DNA of 64,000 nucleotides from G963667425 sp963667425 [NCBI: bacterium] (GTDB taxonomy: Bacteria > UBP6 > UBA1177): the NCBI GenBank assembly GCA_963667425.1, contig OY763407.1, positions 1,612,001 through 1,676,000 on the forward strand, in the 5' to 3' direction. The stretch's first letter is position 1, and the number at the start of each line of letters is the position of its first letter. Below the pieces are notes generated by a model that was not told the DNA's origin, searched no databases, and was given only the letters and a program-made list of their open reading frames with translations. The translations under genes were made by a program, and so were the position numbers. This document shows positions 26,585 to 36,247 of this stretch, in pieces.

Positions 26585-28678
26585 ATGAATAAAAATCTAA
26601 CTACCAAAAGAGGAAAACCCTACCCTTTAGGTGCAACTGTATGCAGTGAAGGGGTAAATTTTGCGCTTTTTTCAGAACATGCATCATCCGTAGAGCTATT
26701 ACTTTTTGAAAATCATGATTCACTTGAACCTTTCAGAACAATAACTCTGGATCCATTTATTAACAGAACTTTCTATATATGGCATGTATTTGTCCCGGAA
26801 ATCACAGATGGAACACATTATGCTTACAGAGTTGATGGACCATGGGATCCTGCAAATGGACTGAAATTTGATAGACACAAGCTCTTAATAGATCCGTATG
26901 CGAGAGGAAATACTGACACTTTATGGAAAAGAAAAAATGCCCTTGTATATGGAACAGACAACAGTAAATCATCAATGAAAAGCGTTGTCATCAACTGTCA
27001 GGGATACGACTGGGAAGGAGTTGAACATCCCAGAATTCCATTAAAAGATACAGTTATATATGAAATGCATGTCGGAGGATTTACAAAATCTCATACATCT
27101 AAAGTCTCAAACCCCGGAACATTCAATGCAGTAATAGAAAAAATACCTTACTTGAAGGAACTTGGAGTAACTGCTATAGAACTGCTCCCGATATTTGACT
27201 TCGATGAACATGAAATTTTGAGAGTTTATAAAGGGAGACCTCTTAAAAATTACTGGGGATACAGTACAATAGGTTTTTTTGCACCTGATTCAAGTTACTG
27301 TATACATCCAGAAAGCGGTAAGCAGATCAAAGAGTTCAGAGATATGGTAAAAGCTCTTCACAGAGCAGGAATAGAAATAATTCTTGATGTGGTTTTTAAC
27401 CACACTGAAGAAGGAGATCACACAGGTCCTGTAATACACTTTAAAGGATTGGACAATCTTGTTTACTACCATCTGGATCAGGAAAACAAAAACAGATACA
27501 GAAATTTCTCAGGATGCGGCAACGCTGTAAACTGTAACCATCCGATAGTAACTAAATTTATTTCCGAATGCCTTAGATTCTGGGTTCAGGAAATGCATGT
27601 TGATGGATTCAGATTTGACCTTGGCTCTATCCTTGCAAGAGGTATTGATGGCAAACCCATGAAATATCCACCTGTCCTATGGAACATAGAACTTTCAGAT
27701 GCTTTTGCAGATACAAAACTTATTGCTGAAGCATGGGATGCAGCAGGACTTTACCAGGTAGGTTCTTTTCCTGGACAAAGATGGTCTGAATGGAACGGCC
27801 AGTTCAGAGACGATATCAGACGATTCTTTAAAGGCGAGAAAGGAATGCTTGGACGTTTTGCATCCAGAATTGCAGGAAGCAGAGATATATATTCCGGCAG
27901 TCTTGACACACCATCAAAAAGTATAAATTTTATAACTGCACACGACGGATTCACTTTAATGGATCTGGTTTCATATTCAACAAAGAGAAATTTCGACAAT
28001 GGAGAAAATAACATAGATGGATCAAACGACAACTACAGTTTTAACTGTGGTTATGAAGGAGAAAGCGACGACTGGTCTGTTGTTTCAAAAAGAAAGACAT
28101 ATATGAAAAGTTTTATATCAATACTACTTATTTCAAGAGGTATTCCAATGATACTTTCAGGAGATGAAATAGGAAGATCTCAGGCAGGAAACAACAATGC
28201 ATACTGTCAGGACAATGAAATAAGCTGGATGAACTGGGATATTTTAGAAAAAAACAAAGACCTCTTTAACTACTTCAGAAAGATGATAGATCTAAGAAAG
28301 AGCATGAAATCATTAAGAGAAAACCGTTTTTTTATTGGAGGAGGAAACGGAAGAAAAGATATCGTATGGTATTCTCCTGAACTCAGCAAACCTGATTGGG
28401 ATAACATTGAAGAATCTGCACTTGCATTTACAATTACTGCACAATCCCTCAAAGAAAGTGATATCCATGTAATGATAAACATGGGGAAGACATTGAGATT
28501 ATTCAGAATACCTGATCCACTTCCAAATTACAAATGGAAACTCTTTGCCGACACTACAAAAAATCATCCTAATGACATTTATGATGCCGCTCTTTCAACA
28601 TCTCCAATTATTGATTCATTTTCCTATACGCTTGCGCCTGGAGGAGTCGTAATACTTCTTTCATCATTTGAACAATAA
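26585..28678 (+). CDS. glgX: Glycogen debranching enzyme, GlgX type
   Basis: 697 residues. A CBM48 domain (about 10-110: GKPYPLGATVCSEGVNFALF) precedes the GH13 barrel. Catalytic positions: Asp in DGFRFDLGSILA (about 340), Glu in LIAEAWDAAG (about 380) and Asp in ITAHDGFTLMDLV. ILDVVFNHTEEG is the first conserved GH13 region. The order CBM48-GH13-small C-terminal sheet is that of isoamylase-like GlgX, which removes alpha-1,6 branches left by phosphorylase. The ribosome site is weak; coupling with glgP is likely. Confidence 0.93.
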   Translation: MNKNLTTKRGKPYPLGATVCSEGVNFALFSEHASSVELLLFENHDSLEPFRTITLDPFINRTFYIWHVFVPEITDGTHYAYRVDGPWDPANGLKFDRHKLLIDPYARGNTDTLWKRKNALVYGTDNSKSSMKSVVINCQGYDWEGVEHPRIPLKDTVIYEMHVGGFTKSHTSKVSNPGTFNAVIEKIPYLKELGVTAIELLPIFDFDEHEILRVYKGRPLKNYWGYSTIGFFAPDSSYCIHPESGKQIKEFRDMVKALHRAGIEIILDVVFNHTEEGDHTGPVIHFKGLDNLVYYHLDQENKNRYRNFSGCGNAVNCNHPIVTKFISECLRFWVQEMHVDGFRFDLGSILARGIDGKPMKYPPVLWNIELSDAFADTKLIAEAWDAAGLYQVGSFPGQRWSEWNGQFRDDIRRFFKGEKGMLGRFASRIAGSRDIYSGSLDTPSKSINFITAHDGFTLMDLVSYSTKRNFDNGENNIDGSNDNYSFNCGYEGESDDWSVVSKRKTYMKSFISILLISRGIPMILSGDEIGRSQAGNNNAYCQDNEISWMNWDILEKNKDLFNYFRKMIDLRKSMKSLRENRFFIGGGNGRKDIVWYSPELSKPDWDNIEESALAFTITAQSLKESDIHVMINMGKTLRLFRIPDPLPNYKWKLFADTTKNHPNDIYDAALSTSPIIDSFSYTLAPGGVVILLSSFEQ

Positions 28679-28778
28679 AAAACCGATATAAACAAACTTA
28701 AAAGAAAACATATAAAAAACATTTCTCAAAAACTAAAACATTAGACAATTGCCAATATAATTTTTTTAAATATCAAAC

Positions 28779-28806
28779 TTGAGAAACATCTCTTTTTGTG
28801 TATATT
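28779..28806 (+). promoter_or_regulatory. Promoter of the HD-GYP gene
   Basis: TTGAGA (28779-28784), spacer 16 bp, TATATT (28801-28806), in the 170-bp gap after glgX and 42 bp before the ATG. Confidence 0.45.
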
Positions 28807-28848
28807 TTAAAAGGCAAATTTATTATAACAATATAATGGATATTTCAC

Positions 28849-30336
28849 ATGCCTGCTATTTGTTTAAAAAACATAAAGAAAAAGCTTTTTTTCAAAGAAT
28901 TTGAACTTGCACCTCTTCCACTTTTTATAGCCGATTTCTCAGTAGCAAAAAAATTTGCAGAAGAAATAAATTTAAATAAAGAAAAAACCGATTATTACGG
29001 GTATATAACAAACAATCCTGAAATATTCAGAATGATATCTGAAAAAATCAGTATAATAAATGTTAATAGGGCCGCAATACGGCTATATGAAGCAAAAGAC
29101 AAAAAAGAAGCCTTAACTTTTTTACATAAATTACTCATATCTCATGAATCGCTCTGTTTTCAGGAAATGTTAATATCAATTCTTCAAAACAAACAGGAAT
29201 CACACCAATTTATCGCCACAACAAAAACATTAAAAGGCAAAGAGATTGAATTTATAGTAAGAACTACAATTTCAGATAACGACAAAAATTATTCAAACAT
29301 ATTAATATCTGTAGAAAACATAGAAACTATCCGCAATCTTACTACTGAAAGGAATATTTTCTACAAAAGTCTTGAAACTACTTCTTCAGGACTTTCAATT
29401 TCTGATGAAAAAGGAGACCTTCTCTATTTTAATCCTGCTGTTGAAAAAATTTACGGGCATAAGTTTTCAACATCAAAAGGGATTAAAGATTTCTTTATGA
29501 CTAAAATTCACGAAGCCTATCAAATGCTTGGCTTTAAATACAATGCCTATGAAACTTTTGTAAAATCATTTGAAGAATCTATCAACAATATTGAAAAAGG
29601 ATACTGGAAAGGAGATGTACCATCTATAACTGCTAATGGAGACATAGTCTGGGTATCTTTAACAGTCAATGCAATACGTTCTCAGGAAGGAGAAATAATA
29701 AATTACATTGTAAGCCATGATGACATATCAGAAAGAATGAAAAAAGAAACAGAAATCAGGCTTGAGTGCTACAATGCTCTTACCGAACTGGCAGAAATGA
29801 GAGATAACGAAACAGGAAAACACTTAACAAGAGTAAGCCTATACTCTACAATTCTTGCATCGGAATTAGGTATGGACAGAAGCTTTTGTGATAATATAAA
29901 AACATTTGCCCCGCTTCATGATGTTGGAAAAGTAGGTATTTCTGACGAAATTTTACTTGCTCCAAGAAAACTTTCTAAAGAAGAATTTGATTTTATGAAA
30001 AAACACACTGATATAGGCTTTAATATATTAAAAAATAGAAGAACATTAGAAATGGCGGCAGATATTGCCTACTGTCATCATGAAAAATTTGACGGAACAG
30101 GATATCCGAGAGGATTAAAAGAGGAAGAAATCCCATATGCAGCTAGAATAGTTGCAATAGCTGATGTTTATGATGCTCTTAGAAGCAAAAGGCCATACAA
30201 GGAACCATGGGAACATGAAAAAGTATTAAATACCATCAAAGAATCATCAGGAACACATTTTGATCCTGCTATCGTCAATGCTTTTGAAAAAAACAGTGAA
30301 GCATTTAAAAAAATTTCTATAGACCTCGCCGATTAA
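28849..30336 (+). CDS. PAS-HD-GYP signalling protein, probable cyclic-di-GMP phosphodiesterase
   Basis: 495 residues, no membrane helix. The first PAS-like domain (about 60-165) is divergent. The second (about 170-295) is clearer: SGLSISDEKGDLLYFNPAVEKIYG and the PAC end IVSHDDISERMKKE. The HD-GYP domain (about 300-480) has HDVGKVGISDEILLAPRKL, HHEKFDGTGYPRG and IVAIADVYDALRS, with all metal-binding His/Asp and the GYP triad intact. It should hydrolyse cyclic-di-GMP in response to a cytoplasmic signal sensed by PAS. It stands alone between glycogen and lipoprotein genes. Output could concern surface glycans or motility; nothing nearby decides this. Confidence 0.9.
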   Translation: MPAICLKNIKKKLFFKEFELAPLPLFIADFSVAKKFAEEINLNKEKTDYYGYITNNPEIFRMISEKISIINVNRAAIRLYEAKDKKEALTFLHKLLISHESLCFQEMLISILQNKQESHQFIATTKTLKGKEIEFIVRTTISDNDKNYSNILISVENIETIRNLTTERNIFYKSLETTSSGLSISDEKGDLLYFNPAVEKIYGHKFSTSKGIKDFFMTKIHEAYQMLGFKYNAYETFVKSFEESINNIEKGYWKGDVPSITANGDIVWVSLTVNAIRSQEGEIINYIVSHDDISERMKKETEIRLECYNALTELAEMRDNETGKHLTRVSLYSTILASELGMDRSFCDNIKTFAPLHDVGKVGISDEILLAPRKLSKEEFDFMKKHTDIGFNILKNRRTLEMAADIAYCHHEKFDGTGYPRGLKEEEIPYAARIVAIADVYDALRSKRPYKEPWEHEKVLNTIKESSGTHFDPAIVNAFEKNSEAFKKISIDLAD

Positions 30337-30436
30337 AAGATTACGTTCAGAAAGAAACCTAATTTACACAAAATTGTTGACACTCCCACTTTTACATCAA
30401 GGCAAACCAAAATTTATTTAAACCTTATTCCTTTCC

Positions 30437-30464
30437 TTGAATTTATTTGAAATTGTGACATAAT
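30437..30464 (+). promoter_or_regulatory. Promoter of the six-repeat lipoprotein gene, shared module copy 1
   Basis: TTGAAT (30437-30442), 16-bp spacer, CATAAT (30459-30464). The -35 region, half of the spacer and the stretch before it (CCTTTCC) are the same as in 34760-34787. The in-frame ATG at 30463 overlaps the -10 and is therefore not the start. Confidence 0.6.
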
Positions 30465-30489
30465 GAATCACTCATTTAAGGAGAAAGCG

Positions 30490-32601
30490 ATGAAATATTT
30501 AACAACATTTATCTTCTTTTTATTCTTATTTACGGCATGTGACGACACAACTAACGCAAAATGTGCTGATGGAGCCTGTAATGAAGTTAAGTGCACACCT
30601 GACTGCACTGATAAAGTATGCGGAAGTGATGGTTGCGGAGGAACTTGCGGAAGCTGTGAAAGTAATGAAAGATGCAGTGATGCCGGAACGTGCGAAAAGA
30701 AATGTTTCGATAAATTAAGCTCGGATACCACCTTCAATATAAATCTTGAGACTGTAAAAGTATCAGGAAAGATAACATTAAACGGCAAACAGATGCCGGA
30801 CAGCACTCTTGAAGACAGTAATAGAGATAATCAACGTGGCTATATCGAGTTTAAAAGGAAAGGTGCAAAGAAATCTATTACCACTGAAATCGGAGCAACC
30901 GGTGAAGCGACCTATTATACAGAGATTTATAAGGGTGAATACAGCATAAGATTCTGGCCTTACAACAGTTACGCTCAAAATGTCCTTCCTTATATCAGCA
31001 TTCTTCTAAATGACTCTGTATTTATAGATAAAGACACAAGATTTGACTTCAATCTTGAAACTGCACTCTTATCAGGCAGAGTTACGCTAAACGGGAAGAC
31101 TATTCCAGACAACACTATGCCAAATCATGAAATACAGAATAGAGCATCTATCTCTATAGAAAGAGAAGATCCAATGAATGACGATCCTTACAATACAAAT
31201 AACGTTGCATTTTCAATAGGTGCAAAAGGAGAGGCAACATACTCGGTATATCTTTTTAAAGGAAGCTATAAAGTAGAGCTCATCGCCTCTTATTATAGGT
31301 GGCAGAACGTTTTTAATCAGGATAAGACTCTTATAGAAAAGATTACAGTCGAAAAGAACACAATCAAAGACTTTGACATCGAAACTGTAAAATTAAATGG
31401 AGAAATAACAATAAATAACAAGACCATGCCGGATAACACTCTGGAAAACTGTGACGATCAGGCAAGAGCGCAGATAAGATTCAAAGCTAAAGGCAGCGAT
31501 AAATATCTGGATGTAATAATCGGAGGCAGAGGAGCTGCAAAATACAGCACAACAATCAACAAAGGGACCTATGACATCTTTTTAGATTCAAATGGCGGAC
31601 GTTATCAGAATTCAATCCCTGACTGTCAGATAAAACTTGCAGAAAATGTAACAATAGAAGAAAACGAAACATTAAACTTTAACCTTGATACAGTGACATT
31701 ACGTGGAGAAATAACTCTAAACGGAAAGCAGATGCCAGATAATACAGACGGAGAGTATGGATATAAATCCAGAGGAACAATAAAAATCAGAAACAAAGAG
31801 ACCGATGACTTCAATAACTATACACCGGTAGAAATTTCGGCTAAAGGTAAAGCAACCTATGAGATAACACTATACAAAGGAACATATAAGATCACTCTGA
31901 AGCCAAATGTATATTTTATGCAGAACGTTCTTATACCATACGAGACACTGCTGGATAAAGAAATCGAGCTCAAAGAGTCAATGGAAAAGAACTATAATCT
32001 GGAAACCGTAAAAGTAAAAGGAGAAATCAAATTAAACGGCAAACAAATGCCCGATAACAGCAATCCTGACAGTGAAAATCAAACTAGAGGAATCGTAACA
32101 TTCAAAGACAACGATACACTTGATTCATATGCAATCAGTGTAGTCCCCACAGGACCGGCTTACTATGAAGGCAAAATATATAAAGGAAACTATAACTTGA
32201 AATATTCTCTTTTTAACATAACTTACAACGATATGCCGTTAAGCTATTCAGCACCGATTGAAGATAATATCGAAATAACCTCCGATACAGTAAAAAGCTT
32301 TAACGTTGAGACAGCTCTGCTGAAAGGAGCAGTAACATTGAACGGCGAACAGCTGCCCGATAACACAAGTAAAGAAGATTCCGACAGACCAAGAGGAACA
32401 TTTACAATAAAAGGGAAGCATGAAGAATACATTTTAGAATATTCGCTAAATAATACAGGTGCTTTCACCTATGAAGTACTGTTACCAAAAGCATCATACG
32501 AAATCGGTATCCATCCGGGAGCATACTACCTGCAAAACGTGCTCCCTGAAACCGATATTATCTACACAACCTGCGAAGACAAGACAGAAACACTTCAGTA
32601 A
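30490..32601 (+). CDS. Lipoprotein with six Ig/CarboxypepD-reg-like repeats
   Basis: 703 residues from the ATG at 30490, with AAGGAG before it. Lipobox LFTAC (Cys 18), then a cysteine-rich spacer (CTPDCTDKVCGSDGCGG...) of a type frequent in deltaproteobacterial surface lipoproteins. Six repeats of about 95-105 residues follow. Each starts ETVKV-x-GEITLNGKQMPDNT (with variation) and ends near YKGTYKI-x-L and QNVLP. The pattern suggests small beta-sandwich domains. No catalytic residues are visible. It is probably a surface stalk or adhesin. The last repeat ends with a Cys-containing tail (TTCEDKTETLQ). Confidence 0.75.
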   Translation: MKYLTTFIFFLFLFTACDDTTNAKCADGACNEVKCTPDCTDKVCGSDGCGGTCGSCESNERCSDAGTCEKKCFDKLSSDTTFNINLETVKVSGKITLNGKQMPDSTLEDSNRDNQRGYIEFKRKGAKKSITTEIGATGEATYYTEIYKGEYSIRFWPYNSYAQNVLPYISILLNDSVFIDKDTRFDFNLETALLSGRVTLNGKTIPDNTMPNHEIQNRASISIEREDPMNDDPYNTNNVAFSIGAKGEATYSVYLFKGSYKVELIASYYRWQNVFNQDKTLIEKITVEKNTIKDFDIETVKLNGEITINNKTMPDNTLENCDDQARAQIRFKAKGSDKYLDVIIGGRGAAKYSTTINKGTYDIFLDSNGGRYQNSIPDCQIKLAENVTIEENETLNFNLDTVTLRGEITLNGKQMPDNTDGEYGYKSRGTIKIRNKETDDFNNYTPVEISAKGKATYEITLYKGTYKITLKPNVYFMQNVLIPYETLLDKEIELKESMEKNYNLETVKVKGEIKLNGKQMPDNSNPDSENQTRGIVTFKDNDTLDSYAISVVPTGPAYYEGKIYKGNYNLKYSLFNITYNDMPLSYSAPIEDNIEITSDTVKSFNVETALLKGAVTLNGEQLPDNTSKEDSDRPRGTFTIKGKHEEYILEYSLNNTGAFTYEVLLPKASYEIGIHPGAYYLQNVLPETDIIYTTCEDKTETLQ

Positions 32602-32631
32602 GCTGGCAAAAAAACCTGACAACCCATCAGA

Positions 32632-33357
32632 TTAAAACCCAAGCTTCCTTAAAAAAGCGGGATGATCCTTAAGAGCCACCTTTGCAAAGACCCTCATATC
32701 AGACATAAACCTGTCAAGCTTTTTCAGCTTGGCATTACGCTCTTTCGTTGTCTCAGAAAGAGAACCTTTCAGCTCCTCATACCTGATCTTCATATCAACA
32801 ATAAGCTGAATCCTGCCAAGAACATTATTCGCCTCAGCCTCATCAACACCAATACCCGAAAGAACAGAAATAATCTCAGGATCCTTCATCGCATTAGTGT
32901 AAAAAAGAGAAATCTGATTAACCCAGCCAGAAAAACCATTCTTCTTTTTCTCATCAAGACCAAGAGCAGTAAGCTTCTGCTCATCATCTTTAAAAAGAAC
33001 CCTTGCAAGCTTAACTCTGTCACGATGAACATTATCAAGATTGTTCTTCATCTCGGTAAAAGAATCGTAAGCATCATTTTTAAGACTCAAATCCTCACGC
33101 TGCTTCTTAGTAAGAGCAAGAACAGAATCAAGAAGAGCCTTCCCCTCAGAAAATTTCGCCTCCCCAAAGCCGATTTTTTCAAAACACGCCATAATCTCAG
33201 GCGAACTCAAAGCTCCATCAATACCGATACGTGAAGCAAGCGTCTTGTCATCAATAGAATTACCGGAATTGTAACTTCTATCAGGCCTCTCAGCCACAAT
33301 ATCAGGAACAATCTCCTCATTTGAGACAGTGTTTACAGTAATCTTTTCATCACTCAT
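32632..33357 (-). CDS. Cytoplasmic helical protein of unknown function
   Basis: 241 residues. I choose the ATG at 33357, eight bases after GGAGG. No signal peptide or membrane segment. The N-terminal 45 residues look disordered (EKITVNTVSNEEIVPDIVAERPDR); the rest is charged helix with coiled-coil character (ELKGSLSETTKERNAKLKKL). Two short segments resemble each other: MACFEKIGFGEAKFSEGKAL and VLSGIGVDEAEANNVLGRI, hinting at an internal repeat. I do not recognise a family. It converges with the lipoprotein gene, and a 63-bp repeat array lies upstream of it. Confidence 0.55.
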   Translation of the reverse strand: MSDEKITVNTVSNEEIVPDIVAERPDRSYNSGNSIDDKTLASRIGIDGALSSPEIMACFEKIGFGEAKFSEGKALLDSVLALTKKQREDLSLKNDAYDSFTEMKNNLDNVHRDRVKLARVLFKDDEQKLTALGLDEKKKNGFSGWVNQISLFYTNAMKDPEIISVLSGIGVDEAEANNVLGRIQLIVDMKIRYEELKGSLSETTKERNAKLKKLDRFMSDMRVFAKVALKDHPAFLRKLGF

Positions 33358-33454
33358 AACAAAAACCTCCATAACCGGTCATTAAAATAACATTTTCAAC
33401 CAAACAAAACCATTAACAACGGCAAGAAAGAGAAGATTCGGCACAACATCAGCT

Positions 33455-33755
33455 GCAATCAGTACAAAACTTGGCAGAATCACCACTCAAAAAGCATGAA
33501 TCAGTCCTCCATCAGTGGCAATCAGTACTTGCAGTAAGAAAATCACCACTCAAAAAGTGTGAATCAGCACTCCATCAGTGGCAATCAGTGCCCGCAGTAA
33601 GAAAATCAGCACTCAAAAAGTGCGAATCAGTACTCCATCAGGAGCAATCAGTACCCGCAGTAAGAAAATCACTACTCAAAAAGTATGAATCAGACCTCCA
33701 TCAGTAGCAATCAGTACCCGCAGTAACAAAATCATCACGCAAAAAGCATAAATCA
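33455..33755. repeat. 63-bp tandem repeat (minisatellite), nearly five units
   Basis: GCAATCAG recurs at 33455, 33518, 33581, 33644 and 33707, an exact 63-bp period, with few changes per unit; the last unit decays by about 33755. Each unit contains several ATCAG words. The 534-bp gap 33358-33906 is otherwise free of genes: 33756-33906 is AT-rich, with a short direct repeat AGCTGCCTA. The frame open through the array (TTG at 33471) has only repeat composition and no ribosome site, so I do not call a gene. Confidence 0.85.
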
Positions 33756-33906
33756 GAGTTTAATTGAAACATATCTTATCTTATAACGTAAATTTCTTTT
33801 GTAAAGTTTTTTTATAAGCAATTAATAAACAGAAAAGATACAAATAAAAAGAGTGAAAAGCTGCCTAATTAAGAAAACAGCTGCCTATTTGAAAAGACTA
33901 AGCCCA

Positions 33907-34626
33907 TTATTTAAGAATTTTATAAGTACCAAGCAGGCCATAACTTTGAAAACCAAACTTTCTATAGACAAATTCCCCCATTGAAGAAGCATTTAGAACA
34001 CATATTTTACATTTTGACAGAATAACCTCATCCAAAAGCCGTGCAGTTATCTTTTTAGCAACACCCAACCCTCTACTCTCAGGTAAAGTTCCGATCATAT
34101 GCAGACCGGCAGTATTCTTTGCATCAAAAAATACAAGACCGCACCCTAAACACTTATCAAATTCTCTGTAAACAAACATCTTTACAGGCGAAAAAGAATA
34201 AACCAGCTTATAAACTATACGACTATCAACTCTGTAACCAAATGATTTTGATGCAACATCAGCAAACATGACAGAATCATCCTCCGACACAACCTGCTGA
34301 ACCATATTGTCCTCATAAACCACAGAAGAATAATTTTTCATATCAAGAGCCATGTTACTTTGCTGAAGAAACAGCTTCATACGTGAATCAGAAACTGCTT
34401 TATCATTAAAAGTTAAAGTTATATTATCAGGCAAAGCGCATTGATGACTCAACTTAATTATTTCATTTACATCACAATCATTTTCATCTACATCAAAAAT
34501 TCTGTTTGGCCAGTCAGAACCATTTACAAATACAGATTTATACCCTTCAGCAACAATAAGATTATCTGTCCGACTGCCAACAAACATCCAGAAACTAAAC
34601 AAATTATCAATAATAAGCCTGTTCAT
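33907..34626 (-). CDS. GNAT-family N-acetyltransferase
   Basis: 239 residues. The C-terminal half (about 120-239) has the GNAT acetyl-CoA loop: HMIGTLPESRGLGVAKKITARLLDEV (the R/Q-x2-G-x-G/A position is RGLGVA), then a final strand with EFVYRKFGFQSYGLLGTYKI. The N-terminal half is a second, degenerate GNAT-like part (FSFWMFVGSRTDN). Substrate unknown. The ATG at 34626 is 13 bases after GGAGG, which is long; the earlier in-frame start at 34668 includes that site in the coding sequence and is less likely. It is divergent from the S41 operon. Confidence 0.78.
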   Translation of the reverse strand: MNRLIIDNLFSFWMFVGSRTDNLIVAEGYKSVFVNGSDWPNRIFDVDENDCDVNEIIKLSHQCALPDNITLTFNDKAVSDSRMKLFLQQSNMALDMKNYSSVVYEDNMVQQVVSEDDSVMFADVASKSFGYRVDSRIVYKLVYSFSPVKMFVYREFDKCLGCGLVFFDAKNTAGLHMIGTLPESRGLGVAKKITARLLDEVILSKCKICVLNASSMGEFVYRKFGFQSYGLLGTYKILK

Positions 34627-34759
34627 ATTTATTCTGAGCCCTCCTGCCTGTAAAACCTGTTTTAACAAATAAAAACCCGCACGTTTTAATACGCAGCAAT
34701 AAAGTTTATCACTATTTTTTTATTAAAAAAGTTAATCGTGAACAACAACTACCCTTTCC

Positions 34760-34787
34760 TTGAATTTATTTCAATTTATGAGATAAT
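34760..34787 (+). promoter_or_regulatory. Promoter of the S41 operon, shared module copy 2
   Basis: TTGAAT (34760-34765), 16-bp spacer, GATAAT (34782-34787). It matches the promoter at 30437-30464 in both hexamers, in spacing and in the preceding CCTTTCC. GGAGG and the ATG follow 17-27 bp later. Confidence 0.65.
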
Positions 34788-34813
34788 AAACCGTCATTTT
34801 AAAGGAGGCTTAC

Positions 34814-36244
34814 ATGAGATTTTTAATATTTACTCTTTTTTTATCTTTTCTTTTTGCGGGCTGTGAGAATGAGGTGAAGTCTCCGACAACAAAACATGAT
34901 GGTTATTATGAGGATTCCAATGGCAATCATTACGATTATATCAACTATGATGGTAAGGATTATACTCTTTATGAGTTTATTGAGGCTAAAGAGGCTGAGA
35001 ATAACGGTAACCCTTACGATTGCGATCAGAGTATAAAAAATGGTTTCGTTTATATTCTGATGCAGGATTATTATTTCTGGTATCAGGAGATTCCGACTGG
35101 TATTGATTATCTTTCCTATGATTCCGAGAAGACTTTGCTTACTGATTTAATGTATTCAAAGTATGATCGTTTCAGTTATATTTCCGATAGAACGGCTTAT
35201 GCTAATCATTATGCCGGCAAAACTTACGGTCTTGGTTATGCAAGGAAGCTTGATGGCGACGGAAACTGGAGGATTGCTTATGTTTATAAGGATTCTCCTG
35301 TTGATAAGGCTGGTATTGCAAGGGGCGATAAGTTTATTTCGCTTAATGGTAAAACTACTGCCGAGCTTGATGAGGGTAAGCTCTGGGATTCGATTCTTGG
35401 GGGTAATAATGTCGATGAGGAGGATTTTGTTGCAACGGCTGACTTTACGATGGAAAAGCCTGATGGAACTTCTTACTCTGTTACTGTCGAGAAGGCTGAG
35501 ATTTCGGTTGCGAGTGTCATGTTTGATAAGGTTATTGAGCATAATGGCAGGAAGATTGGGTTTTTTGCGTTTAAATCTTTCATAAATAATTCTTCTGATG
35601 AGCTTGATGCGCTGTTTGCGTCGTTTAATGATGAGGGTGTTGATGAGCTTGTTGTTGATCTTCGTTATAATGGCGGCGGGCTTTTGAGTGCGGCTCAGCA
35701 TATGGCTTCTCTTATCGGCGGCAATACGACTAGCGGTAAGACTTTCTGCACTCTTAAGTATTCTGATAAGTATTCGAATAATTCTTCTTTTGATTTTTCT
35801 TCTCCTGAGAATAAGCTTTCACTGAAGAGGGTTTTCTTTTTAACGACTGGTAGTTCGTGTTCTGCGAGTGAGGCTGTTATTAACGGGCTTTCTCCTTATA
35901 TTGAGACTGTTATTGTGGGTACAAAAACTTGCGGTAAGCCGATTGGGATGAATATAAGGAGTTTTTGTGACAGAACTATTGCTCCGATTACTTTTAATAT
36001 TGTAAATGGCGAGGATTATGGTGATTATTTTAAGGGTCTTTCTCCTCAGTGTGAGATGAATGATAATCCTGTGCTTAATTTTGCTGATGATAGTTCGGAT
36101 GAGATGCAGATTATTTTCAGTTATGTTGATGGTAATGGCTGTCCGACGAATGCTGTTACAAAGAAGATGTTTAATGTGAGTGATGCGTTCGATGATGTTT
36201 ATGATAGTAATAAAACTGATGGTCTTATTGACGATATGAGGTAG
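34814..36244 (+). CDS. S41-family peptidase lipoprotein (tail-specific protease like)
   Basis: 476 residues. Lipobox LFAGC (Cys 17). A tyrosine-rich linker and an N-terminal helical part (FVYILMQDYYFWYQEIP, typical of S41 bundles) precede a PDZ domain (about 120-200: WRIAYVYKDSPVDKAGIARGDKFISLNGK). The S41 core follows: VDELVVDLRYNGGGLL, then the nucleophile in TTGSSCSASEAVINGL and the general-base lysine region GTKTCGKPIG. It would cleave unfolded or C-terminally exposed envelope proteins, anchored by lipid. Cysteines next to the active site are unusual. Glu is mostly GAG and codons often end in T, unlike genes upstream. Confidence 0.88.
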   Translation: MRFLIFTLFLSFLFAGCENEVKSPTTKHDGYYEDSNGNHYDYINYDGKDYTLYEFIEAKEAENNGNPYDCDQSIKNGFVYILMQDYYFWYQEIPTGIDYLSYDSEKTLLTDLMYSKYDRFSYISDRTAYANHYAGKTYGLGYARKLDGDGNWRIAYVYKDSPVDKAGIARGDKFISLNGKTTAELDEGKLWDSILGGNNVDEEDFVATADFTMEKPDGTSYSVTVEKAEISVASVMFDKVIEHNGRKIGFFAFKSFINNSSDELDALFASFNDEGVDELVVDLRYNGGGLLSAAQHMASLIGGNTTSGKTFCTLKYSDKYSNNSSFDFSSPENKLSLKRVFFLTTGSSCSASEAVINGLSPYIETVIVGTKTCGKPIGMNIRSFCDRTIAPITFNIVNGEDYGDYFKGLSPQCEMNDNPVLNFADDSSDEMQIIFSYVDGNGCPTNAVTKKMFNVSDAFDDVYDSNKTDGLIDDMR

Positions 36245-36247
36245 GAA

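Noticed and set aside
33471-33707. 78-codon plus-strand frame in the 63-bp repeat array
   Set aside because: TTG start without ribosome site, pure repeat composition and no signal of selection visible.
33455-33755. Possible CRISPR array
   Set aside because: The whole 63-bp unit is repeated with scattered changes; there are no unique spacers between short identical repeats and no cas genes.
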